The position numbers were made by a program, and so were the translations under genes. From Pseudomonadota bacterium (GTDB taxonomy: Bacteria > Pseudomonadota > Gammaproteobacteria > Steroidobacterales > Steroidobacteraceae), in NCBI GenBank assembly GCA_003242275.1, contig QGUX01000038.1, forward strand, positions 1 to 16,962: a stretch of 16,962 bases of DNA, written 5' to 3'. How positions within the stretch are numbered: position 1 is the first letter of the stretch; each line of letters starts with the position of its first letter. Shown one piece after another: positions 1-7,525 of the stretch. Under the pieces are notes generated by a model, which saw nothing but the letters and a program-made list of their open reading frames with translations, was not told the origin of the DNA and did no database searches.

Positions 1-134
1 TGATCGCGCTGGGCAGCCCCTCGGGCACCAACATCGAGCGCGACAACCCGGTGTGGATCAAGCCGGGCGACATCGGCACCTGCGTAGTCGAAGGCATCGG
101 CGAGCAGCGGCACCGCTTCGTGGCCCAGCCCTGA
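1..134 (+). CDS. Fumarylacetoacetate hydrolase (FAH) family protein, C-terminal fragment
   Basis: Only the last 43 codons lie in the window (frame beginning at base 3, TGA at 132-134). The visible end has the usual FAH-superfamily C-terminus: a GSPSGTN turn, then WIKPGD and VEGIGEQ, matching the G-x-P-x-G ... L-K-P-G-D ... I-E-G-I-G pattern of the beta-roll that closes the active site. The family comprises Mg/Mn-dependent hydrolases, decarboxylases and dehydratases acting on 2-oxo or diketo acids. The metal-binding acidic residues lie upstream, outside the window, so the substrate cannot be inferred. The stop codon is immediately followed by the ATG of an MFS carrier, so the two are probably co-transcribed and may act on the same carboxylate. 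This is a separate gene from the AraD1-like FAH protein at 10074-11084. Confidence 0.8.
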   Translation, partial: IALGSPSGTNIERDNPVWIKPGDIGTCVVEGIGEQRHRFVAQP

Positions 135-1388
135 ATGAGCAGCATCCCTGACACGGTGGCCGCGCCGACGGCGGCCACCCAGGATCCCGCGCGCGGCTGG
201 CCGCGCAGCCTCGCCGGCGCCGTGGTCGGCAGCGCCACCGGCGTGTCGGCGCTGCTGCTCTACACCAATGGCCTGTTCGTTGCCGGCCTGACCGAGGACT
301 TCGGCCTCACCCGCGCCCAGTTCGGCTTCGGCGTGCTGCTGGTGACCATGGCGCTGGCCATCGCCAACCCGCTGGTGGGCTGGCTGGTGGACCGCCTCGG
401 CGCCAAGTGGCCGGCGGTGGCCGGCCTGCTGCTGCTGTCGGCGGGCTTCGCCTCGCTGGGCGCCTGGATCCAGTCGGTGAACAGCTACTTCCTGCTGCAG
501 TCCATGATGGCCTTCGCCGGCGCCGCCTCCGGTCCCATCGCCTTCAGCAAGGTGGTCAATGAGACCTTCGACCGCCACCGCGGCATCGCGCTGGGCCTGA
601 CCATGACCGGCATCGGCATCGCCGCGGCCGCGGTGCCGCCGGTGCTGGCCGGCATCATCGCCGACCACGGCTGGCGTTCCGGCTATTACCACCTGGCCCT
701 GGTGCCGCTGGCCGGCGCGGTGCTGGCCGCCCTGCTGCTGCCCGCGCGCCATGCACGCGGCTCGCTGCAGGAAACGCGCGCAGCCCCCGCGCGGGTGGCC
801 GCGGCGCCGCCTGACAATGCCTGGCTGCGCACGCCGGTGTTCTGGATGCTGGCCGGCACCTTCGCGGTGATGTCGCTGGCCTTCGCCGGCCTGCTGCCGC
901 ATTTCGTGCCGCTGATGACCGACGGCGGCATCGACGCGCGCACCGCCGGCAAGATCTCCGGGCAGCTCGGCCTCGCGGTGATCTTCAGCCGCATGCTGGT
1001 GGGCTACCTGCTCGACCGCGTGTTCGCGCCGCGCATCGCCATCGGCATCTGCCTCATCGCCGCGGCGGGCATCCTGGTGCTGCTGGTCAACGGCGTCTCG
1101 TCGGCCTCCATCACTGCCATCGCGCTGGGACTGGCGCTGGGCGCGGAGCTGGACCTGATGGGCTTCCTGATCGCACGCTACTTCGGGCTGGCGCAGTTCG
1201 GCCGCATCTACGGCTGGCTGTACTTCGCCTTCGTGTTCGCCTCGGGACTGGGGCCGCTGTGGGTGGGCGCGCTGCGCGATGCAACCGGCAGCTACTCGGT
1301 GACGCTGGCGATCAGCGCCGCGGGCCTGGTGGTGACCTGCCTGGGGTTCCTGCTGATGCCGCGCTACCCGGCGCGCGAGGCCGCGTAG
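135..1388 (+). CDS. MFS transporter, oxalate/formate antiporter or monocarboxylate-like
   Basis: This is a 417-residue, 12-helix inner-membrane carrier. Helices begin near residue 26; the MFS motif A is GWLVDRLGAKW at 82-92, with its second-half copy GYLLDRVFAPR at 290-300. A hydrophilic loop at about 203-232 separates the two six-helix halves. The segment near 346-361 (GAELDLMGFLIARYFG) resembles the acidic signature seen in oxalate/formate antiporter and MCT-like carriers, which move carboxylates rather than sugars. Length is typical of the family. The ATG at 135 abuts the upstream TGA, and I see no strong Shine-Dalgarno sequence, so translation probably depends on coupling to the FAH gene. 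The adjoining FAH enzyme suggests a 2-oxo or aromatic-derived acid as substrate, but nothing in the sequence fixes it. Confidence 0.85.
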   Translation: MSSIPDTVAAPTAATQDPARGWPRSLAGAVVGSATGVSALLLYTNGLFVAGLTEDFGLTRAQFGFGVLLVTMALAIANPLVGWLVDRLGAKWPAVAGLLLLSAGFASLGAWIQSVNSYFLLQSMMAFAGAASGPIAFSKVVNETFDRHRGIALGLTMTGIGIAAAAVPPVLAGIIADHGWRSGYYHLALVPLAGAVLAALLLPARHARGSLQETRAAPARVAAAPPDNAWLRTPVFWMLAGTFAVMSLAFAGLLPHFVPLMTDGGIDARTAGKISGQLGLAVIFSRMLVGYLLDRVFAPRIAIGICLIAAAGILVLLVNGVSSASITAIALGLALGAELDLMGFLIARYFGLAQFGRIYGWLYFAFVFASGLGPLWVGALRDATGSYSVTLAISAAGLVVTCLGFLLMPRYPAREAA

Positions 1389-1411
1389 GGCGCGCGCACC
1401 GGTGGCGGCAG

Positions 1412-1435
1412 GCGCGGGCTCAGTCGAGCCCGCGC
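1412..1435. terminator. Candidate bidirectional hairpin terminator between convergent genes
   Basis: A perfect 10-bp inverted repeat (1412-1421 and 1426-1435) flanks a four-base loop. It lies 24 bases after the MFS stop and spans the stop codon of the convergent alpha/beta hydrolase. On the + strand it is followed by GTCTTC, a short and poor T-run; on the - strand no T-run follows. The position between two convergent genes fits a shared terminator or transcript-end stabiliser. The weak T-tract keeps confidence moderate. Confidence 0.45.
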
Positions 1436-2370
1436 GTCTTCAGCGTCCACTCCGGGTCGCGGCAGATCACGCAATCGGCGCCCTTGAACCAGCGCGCGGC
1501 CGTGGCATCACCACGCAGCTGCCAGTCCAGCCACTTCACCACCACCTGCGCCGCCTTGCCGCCATTGGGTTCCCAGTAGGTGCCGCCATGGCCCTTGTCG
1601 ATGCTGGCCACGGCGGCCGGTACGTGGGTCAGCTTCTCGTAGTCGTCCATGCCGGCGGCATAGGCGATGTCGGTCTCGCCGCCCAGCACGTACAGGGTGG
1701 GCGTGTGCACGGTCTTCAGCAGCGACTTGTCCGCGGTCATGCCCGCCATCGAGGTCGGGCCGTCCACGAACAGGCCGGCATTCATGATCACCACCGTGCG
1801 CACGCGCGGGTCGCGGGCATTCATCAGCGCCTGCAGGCCGCCACAGCTGAAGCCGGACACCGCGATGGCGTTCGGGTCGATCCTGCCGTAGTAGCGGCTG
1901 CCGGGCCGCTGGTTCTCCTTCAACGCCCAGCTGATGGCCTCCTCGAGCTGCTGGTGGCGCGTCAGCGCGGTGTCGATGCTGGTCAGCCGCGGCAGGTTGG
2001 CCGGCCGCTCGATGCGGCCGGGCCCGGTGTAGAAGGAGCCGGGCACGATGACCAGGTAGCCGTGCGAGGCCACCTCGAGCAGGTGCAGGCGGGTGTGCCC
2101 GGCGTCATCGGTGCAGGCGCCGTTGCCGAAGGCATAGATGCCGAGCCGGGTGTTCCCGAGCCGGTCCAGGTCCGCGGGCCGGAAGATCGCCTGCCCCGGC
2201 AGGCCCGGATCGGTTTCCTTCAGCGCCGGGAACCGCCCGGTGCCCGGCGTATCGGGAATCTGGTTGCGCACCTCGTCGGTGATTTCCGCGGCGGGCGCCG
2301 CGGCCTGCGCGGGCAGCGCCGTCGCCAGTCCCGCCAGAACCAGGGAAGCCAACAGGCGGGTTGCGCTCAT
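1420..2370 (-). CDS. Exported alpha/beta hydrolase
   Basis: This is a 316-residue protein with a Sec signal peptide (hydrophobic core at about residues 5-20, likely cleavage after AQA near 23), so it probably acts in the periplasm or outside the cell. The catalytic triad of the alpha/beta-hydrolase fold can be read: nucleophile elbow GFSCGG with Ser175, acid candidate Asp234 in GGETD, and His261 in DKGHGG. Spacing resembles dienelactone-hydrolase or chlorophyllase/PETase-type serine hydrolases; I do not recognise a specific family. The start at 2370 is firm: an almost ideal Shine-Dalgarno (TAAGGAGGT) sits just before it and contains the TAA stop of the upstream gene, indicating translational coupling in one operon. 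With a CE1-like esterase two genes upstream, an ester-cleaving role on plant cell-wall material is reasonable, though unproven. Confidence 0.75.
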   Translation of the reverse strand: MSATRLLASLVLAGLATALPAQAAAPAAEITDEVRNQIPDTPGTGRFPALKETDPGLPGQAIFRPADLDRLGNTRLGIYAFGNGACTDDAGHTRLHLLEVASHGYLVIVPGSFYTGPGRIERPANLPRLTSIDTALTRHQQLEEAISWALKENQRPGSRYYGRIDPNAIAVSGFSCGGLQALMNARDPRVRTVVIMNAGLFVDGPTSMAGMTADKSLLKTVHTPTLYVLGGETDIAYAAGMDDYEKLTHVPAAVASIDKGHGGTYWEPNGGKAAQVVVKWLDWQLRGDATAARWFKGADCVICRDPEWTLKTRGLD

Positions 2371-2380
2371 GGGAACCTCC

Positions 2381-3310
2381 TTACTTGTTCTTCTCCCGCT
2401 CCACCCACGGATCGGGCGATGCCGGGCCGACGATGGCCATTGCGTACTGCACGCGGCCGCCGCTCATCTTGAAGACGTGCACGTCGGCCAGGTTGCCGGC
2501 GAAGTGCTCGAAGGCCGCGACCAGCCCGGCCTCCACGTCCGCCAGCGGCACGCGCGGCGGCGGATGCTTGATGACCAGCCCCTTGGGCGAGCAATCGTGC
2601 GTGGGCGTGGTCATGATGCCGTTCTCCCAGCGGTCGCAGCGCTCGGCGAAGGGCGTGTTCACCAACGGCTGCTCGGCGAACATCGCGAAGTAGTCGGTGG
2701 CCGCCGCCGCCATCAGCGCGCGCGACTGCCTGAGGTCCGGCGGCAGGATGTTCTCCCAGTCGAGATGGCTGGTGGCCAGCACCACCTGAGGGTTGTACAT
2801 GAACTCCGACTCGCGGCCGAGGACATGCTCGATCTCGGTGATCGGGCCGCCGTCGCGGGTCTGCAGCCGGATCGCGGCGTGGATCAGCCGGCCATTCTCG
2901 TTGATCACGCCGAAGGCCACCGCGCCGCAGCGCTCGGTGTCGATCAGGTAGTTCTGCTCGCCCCAGGTGCCCGCACCCTTCCACAGCTCGCTCTCGCCGG
3001 GCTTGAAGGCGTGGCCGTTCTCGGTGAAGAACACCTCCGGCGCGATGTTGACCTTCTTCGGGTCGTGCGCGGCCAGCGCGGCCGAGTAGTCATCCACGAT
3101 CTGCTTCATCGTGGCGCGCGGGCACCGGGTGCCCGGCATTTCCACCGGGTAGTTGCGGCGCGGCTGCCCGGGGGCTCCGCCGGCCAGCGGTCCCGCGCCG
3201 CCTCCCGGACCGGCTCCCGGACCGGGCCCCGGCCCCGGTGCGGCGGCCTCGGCGGCCGCAGCCACCGCGAAGGCGGCGGCAATGGCGATGGCGAGAATGC
3301 TCTTCTTCAT
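2381..3310 (-). CDS. Exported DUF8021-like protein with two NTF2-like halves
   Basis: This 309-residue exported protein starts with MKKSILAIAI and an Ala-rich signal peptide ending near residue 24. A low-complexity Gly/Pro stretch (about 25-50) follows. The mature part resembles DUF8021 proteins, known mostly from fungi and some bacteria: Cys63, a DYSAALAAHDP helix, TENG at 96-99, then a segment running through Cys128 to ITEIEHV. A second half repeats the pattern with DYFAMF, Cys215, WENG at 218-221 and Cys230. This suggests a duplicated SnoaL/NTF2-like fold, possibly disulphide-stabilised. Biochemical function is unknown to me. The open frame extends to 3379, but the signal peptide fixes the start at 3310; the preceding 68 bases hold a hairpin. 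It lies between two exported hydrolases in one operon, which points to a binding or accessory role in extracellular substrate processing. Confidence 0.7.
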   Translation of the reverse strand: MKKSILAIAIAAAFAVAAAAEAAAPGPGPGPGAGPGGGAGPLAGGAPGQPRRNYPVEMPGTRCPRATMKQIVDDYSAALAAHDPKKVNIAPEVFFTENGHAFKPGESELWKGAGTWGEQNYLIDTERCGAVAFGVINENGRLIHAAIRLQTRDGGPITEIEHVLGRESEFMYNPQVVLATSHLDWENILPPDLRQSRALMAAAATDYFAMFAEQPLVNTPFAERCDRWENGIMTTPTHDCSPKGLVIKHPPPRVPLADVEAGLVAAFEHFAGNLADVHVFKMSGGRVQYAMAIVGPASPDPWVEREKNK

Positions 3311-3331
3311 GGAACCCCCGTCGTGGTCGTT

Positions 3332-3355
3332 GGGCCGCACGCTAATGTGCGGCCC
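3332..3355 (-). other. Intercistronic hairpin in the exported-esterase operon
   Basis: A perfect 9-bp inverted repeat (3332-3340 with 3347-3355, loop GCTAAT on the + strand) sits in the 68-base gap between the CE1-like esterase stop and the DUF8021-like start. In the - strand transcript the stem is followed by AACGACC, not a U-run, so it is more likely an mRNA-processing, stability or partial-attenuation element than a full terminator. It could lower expression of the two downstream genes relative to the esterase. Confidence 0.5.
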
Positions 3356-3378
3356 TCCCCCGGTCAAGGCGCAGGGCA

Positions 3379-4539
<1,161 letters not shown>

Positions 4540-4571
4540 CTATCCCCCTCTGTGGGTTAACGACGATGAAG

Positions 4572-4598
4572 CCCGCCGGCAGCCTGCTGCGGGGCGGG
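4572..4598 (+). promoter_or_regulatory. Imperfect stem-loop in the esterase/lactonase divergent interval
   Basis: CCCGCC (4572-4577) pairs with GGCGGG (4593-4598), and GCAG (4579-4582) pairs with CTGC (4587-4590) inside it, leaving a small internal loop. It lies in the 81-base interval between the two divergent genes, about 20 bases before the lactonase ATG. It could be an operator or a 5'-leader hairpin. I could not see a convincing -35/-10 pair on either strand here. Confidence 0.3.
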
Positions 4599-4617
4599 TG
4601 ATGCGGAAAACCGGGAC

Positions 4618-5487
4618 ATGAACGCTGCCCCGGAATGCGTGTGGCCGGTGGGCGCCGTGCTGGGCGAAGGGCCGGTGTGGTGCGCCGGGCGCGGCGAGCT
4701 GTGGTTCGTGGACATCAAGGGCCGCCGCCTTCACTGCCTCGGCGAGGACGGCTCGCGGCGCAGCTTCGACACGCCGGACCTCGCGGCCTTCCTCTTCCCG
4801 ACCACGGCCGGCGGCTTCCTCTGCGGCCTGAAGCCCGGGCTGCATGCCTTCGATCCGCAGCAGGGACGCTTCACGCTGCTTCAGGCGGTGGATGCCGACC
4901 TGCCCTCGAACCGGCTCAACGACGGCTGCGTGGATGCCGGCGGCCGGCTCTGGTTCGGCACCATGGACAACGACGAGGCCAGCGCCAGCGGCTCGCTGTA
5001 CCGCTACGACGGCCGCACGCTCGAACGCATGGACAGCGGCTACGTCATCACCAACGGCCCGGCGTTCAGTCCCGACGGCCGCACGCTCTACCACGTCGAC
5101 ACCTTCAACCAGCGGGTGCTGGCCTTCGACGTGGACGCAGGCGGGGCGATCGGCAACCGCCGCCTGTTCGTGCAGATCGAGGAGGAAGGCGTGTACCCGG
5201 ACGGCCCCGTGGTGGACGCCCTGGGCCGGGTGTGGCTCGGGCTGTTCGGCGGCTGGGGCGTGGCCTGCTACTCGCCCGAGGGGCGGCTGCTGCACCGGGT
5301 GAAGCTGCCGGTGGCCCGCTGCACCAAGGTGGCCTTCGGCGGCGCGGACCTGCGGACGCTCTACATCACCACCGCGCGCGTGGGACTGACCGGGGAGGAA
5401 CTGGCGGGCCAGCCGCTGGCCGGCGGCCTGTTCCGCCTGCGCGTGGACGCGCCCGGCCTGCCCCAGCCCCTGTTCCGCATGCCCTGA
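4618..5487 (+). CDS. SMP-30/gluconolactonase family sugar lactonase (aldonolactonase, xylono- or arabinonolactonase type)
   Basis: This 289-residue cytoplasmic six-bladed beta-propeller hydrolyses sugar-acid lactones to the open aldonate. Metal ligands expected for SMP-30 are present: Glu17 in LGEGP, Asn146 in ITNGP and Asp195 in YPDGPVVD, with Asn101 in SNRLNDG as substrate contact. It closely follows the remembered sequence of Caulobacter crescentus xylonolactonase XylC, including LWFGTM, SPDGRTLYH, LAGG and TLYITTAR, so a pentonolactone is the likely substrate. The partner SDR at 11084-11881 resembles the Caulobacter xylose dehydrogenase, giving the first two steps of a non-phosphorylative pentose pathway. 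The Shine-Dalgarno is weak. A seven-codon reading frame (4601-4621) ends overlapping the start as ATGA, so coupling is possible. Its stop lies only two bases from the convergent permease stop. Confidence 0.88.
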   Translation: MNAAPECVWPVGAVLGEGPVWCAGRGELWFVDIKGRRLHCLGEDGSRRSFDTPDLAAFLFPTTAGGFLCGLKPGLHAFDPQQGRFTLLQAVDADLPSNRLNDGCVDAGGRLWFGTMDNDEASASGSLYRYDGRTLERMDSGYVITNGPAFSPDGRTLYHVDTFNQRVLAFDVDAGGAIGNRRLFVQIEEEGVYPDGPVVDALGRVWLGLFGGWGVACYSPEGRLLHRVKLPVARCTKVAFGGADLRTLYITTARVGLTGEELAGQPLAGGLFRLRVDAPGLPQPLFRMP

Positions 5488-5489
5488 CA

Positions 5490-6494
5490 TCAGCGTGTCC
5501 CCCTGCGCGACTCCAGCAGGCGCTGCAGCAGGCAGAAGGCCAGCAGCAGCACGCCGATCACGATACGCGTCCACCAGGAGCTGAGCGAGCCGTCGAAGGC
5601 AATCAGGGTCTGGATCAGTCCCAGGATCAGCACGCCCACGAAGGTGCCGAAGACATAGCCGATGCCGCCGCTGAGCAGCGTGCCGCCGATCACCACCGCG
5701 GCAATGGCGTCCAGTTCCAGGCCCATGCCGTGCAGGCTGTAGCCGGACAGCATGTACAGCGACATCACTACCCCGCCCAGCGCCGACAGCGTGCCGCTGA
5801 GCACGTACACGCCCACCACCGTGCGGTCGACCGGCAGGCCCATCAGGCGCGCCGAGGCCTCGTCGCCGCCCACGGCATAGACCGTCCTGCCGAAGGGCGT
5901 GGCGTGGGCCACCCAGATGCCGGCGGCCACCACCGCCAGCGCGACCAGCGCGCCCGCCGACAGCGAACCCACGCCTACCGGCATGCGCAGCATGGCCAGC
6001 TCCATCGCCGAGCGGTCGGCGATGCGGATGGACTCGGTGCTGATCAGGTAGGACAGGCCGCGCGCCAGGAACATGCCGGCCAGCGTCACGATGAAGGGCT
6101 GCAGCCGGAAGCGCTGGATCAGCACGCCGTGCAGCAGACCGAACGCCGCGCCCACCAGCAGCACCAGCGGCACGGCCAGCCACAGGCTGGTGCCCCTGCC
6201 GAGCCATGAGGCCAGCAGCATGGTGGTCAGCGCCACCAGCGCACCCACCGACAGGTCGATGCCGCCGGTGAGGATGACGAAGGTCATGCCCACCGCGACG
6301 ATGAGCAGGAAGGCGTTGTCCACCAGCAGGTTCAGGAACACCTGCGGCGCGAGGAAGCCCGGATACAGCACGGCACCCAGCGCTGCCATGGCGAGGAACA
6401 GCAGGCCGGTGATGGCCAGTGGCGCCCGCCGCGCGTCCAGCCGCCAGCGCCTGCGTTCCGGCACCGCGCCCATGTCGAGGCTGGCCGTGTTCAT
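5490..6494 (-). CDS. yjfF: Furanose-type sugar ABC transporter permease YjfF
   Basis: This 334-residue inner-membrane permease belongs to the RbsC-like CUT2 family. Many stretches coincide with remembered E. coli YjfF: NAFLLIVAVGMTFVILTGGIDLSVG, IVTLAGMFLARGLSYL, GMGLELDAIAAVVIGGTLLSGGIG and FDGSLSSWWTRI. Together with YtfT it forms the heterodimeric channel of the galactofuranose or L-arabinofuranose importer. The start is the ATG at 6492-6494, whose last bases form the TGA of the upstream ytfT (ATGA overlap). The same frame stays open far upstream to 7163, but that part has no permease character and overlaps ytfT, so it is a shadow. It is the last gene of the - strand operon and ends two bases from the convergent lactonase stop, with no obvious terminator between them. 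Confidence 0.9.
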   Translation of the reverse strand: MNTASLDMGAVPERRRWRLDARRAPLAITGLLFLAMAALGAVLYPGFLAPQVFLNLLVDNAFLLIVAVGMTFVILTGGIDLSVGALVALTTMLLASWLGRGTSLWLAVPLVLLVGAAFGLLHGVLIQRFRLQPFIVTLAGMFLARGLSYLISTESIRIADRSAMELAMLRMPVGVGSLSAGALVALAVVAAGIWVAHATPFGRTVYAVGGDEASARLMGLPVDRTVVGVYVLSGTLSALGGVVMSLYMLSGYSLHGMGLELDAIAAVVIGGTLLSGGIGYVFGTFVGVLILGLIQTLIAFDGSLSSWWTRIVIGVLLLAFCLLQRLLESRRGTR

Positions 6495-7525
6495 GCCCGC
6501 CCCGCCTTCACGAACGCCAGCCCGGCCAGGAAGCCACGGAACTCCTTCGACTGCAGCAGCATGGCCGCGAACACCAGCACCGCCTTGACCGCCAGGTTCA
6601 CCTGCGGCGGCAGGCCCGAGGCGTGGATCACCGAGGTGAGGGTCTGGATGACCAGCGCGCCCAGCAGCGTGCCGCCCACGGTGAACCGCCCGCCGGCCAG
6701 CGTGGTACCGCCCAGCGCCACGGCCAGGATGGCATCCAGCTCCATGAGCTGGCCGGCATTGTTGCCATCGGCGCTGCGCACATTGGCGCTGATCACCAGC
6801 GCCGCCAGCCCCGCGCACAGGCTGCAGGACACGTACAGCAGCAGCGCCAGCAGGCGCGAGCGGATGCCGGTCACCCAGGCGGCCAGCGGATTGAAGCCCA
6901 CGGCGCGCACGAACAGTCCCAGCGCGGTGCGCGTCAGCGCCCCATGCAGCAGCAGCGCCACCACCAAAGCCAGCACCAGCGCGAACGGCAGCCCCAGCAC
7001 ATGGCCGCTGCCGAGGAAGGCATAGGGTTCGTAGTAGATGGTGATGATCTGGCCGTCGGTGATGAGCTGCGCGATGCCGCGGCCCGCGATCATCAGGATC
7101 AGCGTGGCGACGATGGGCTGCATGCCCGCCTTCACCACCAGCAGGCCGTTCCACGCGCCGCACAGCGCCGCCACCGCCAGCGCGCCGCCGATGGCGGCCA
7201 GCAGCGTGCCCACGCCGGCCCCGTCGCCCGCGCCGGCGATGATGCGCGCCGCCACCGCGGCGCAGATGGCCACCACCGCGCCCACCGAGATGTCGATGCC
7301 GCGGATGGCCACCACCATCATCATGCCCAGCGACACCAGCATCAGCGGCGCGGCGCGGTTGAAGATGTCGACCAGGAAGCCGCCCAGGTGCCCGTCCTGC
7401 CAGGTCACGTGCAGGAAGCCGGGGATCATCACCGTGCCCACTGCCAGCAGCAACACCCAGGCCAGCAGCGGCCCGGCGAGGGGATGCGCCCGCAGGTGCC
7501 CCAGCGAATTCACCGTCCTGCTCAT
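6491..7525 (-). CDS. ytfT: Furanose-type sugar ABC transporter permease YtfT
   Basis: This 344-residue CUT2 permease is the second half of the furanose-importer channel. Family signatures include NRAAPLMLVSLGMMMVVAIRGIDISVGAV, the conserved Gly-x-Asp-x-Ser-x-Gly turn of RbsC-like permeases, then NGLLVVKAGMQPIVATLILM, and LDAILAVALGGTTLAGGRF near the C-terminus. The run ITDGQIITIYY and the placement between the ATPase gene and yjfF match the E. coli ytfR-ytfT-yjfF order. About ten hydrophobic segments can be counted. The ATG (7523-7525) overlaps the ATPase stop by ATGA, and its own stop overlaps the yjfF start in the same way, so the three are translationally coupled and presumably made in matched amounts. 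Substrate specificity is set mostly by the binding protein, not by this subunit. Confidence 0.88.
   Translation of the reverse strand: MSRTVNSLGHLRAHPLAGPLLAWVLLLAVGTVMIPGFLHVTWQDGHLGGFLVDIFNRAAPLMLVSLGMMMVVAIRGIDISVGAVVAICAAVAARIIAGAGDGAGVGTLLAAIGGALAVAALCGAWNGLLVVKAGMQPIVATLILMIAGRGIAQLITDGQIITIYYEPYAFLGSGHVLGLPFALVLALVVALLLHGALTRTALGLFVRAVGFNPLAAWVTGIRSRLLALLLYVSCSLCAGLAALVISANVRSADGNNAGQLMELDAILAVALGGTTLAGGRFTVGGTLLGALVIQTLTSVIHASGLPPQVNLAVKAVLVFAAMLLQSKEFRGFLAGLAFVKAGRA

Noticed and set aside
3181..3240. GC-rich repetitive tract looking like a tandem repeat.
   Set aside because: It is the coding sequence of the Gly/Pro linker of the DUF8021-like protein, so it is explained by the protein and is not an independent repeat element.
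4540..6207. Long - strand open frame of about 555 codons over the lactonase and yjfF, and a similar + strand frame at 4635-6209.
   Set aside because: Both have Arg/Ala/Gly/His-rich low-complexity translations typical of shadow frames in GC-rich DNA, and they conflict with well-supported genes.
6495..7163. Upstream extension of the YjfF permease frame.
   Set aside because: It lies wholly over ytfT in another frame, and the ATGA overlap at 6491-6494 marks the real start.
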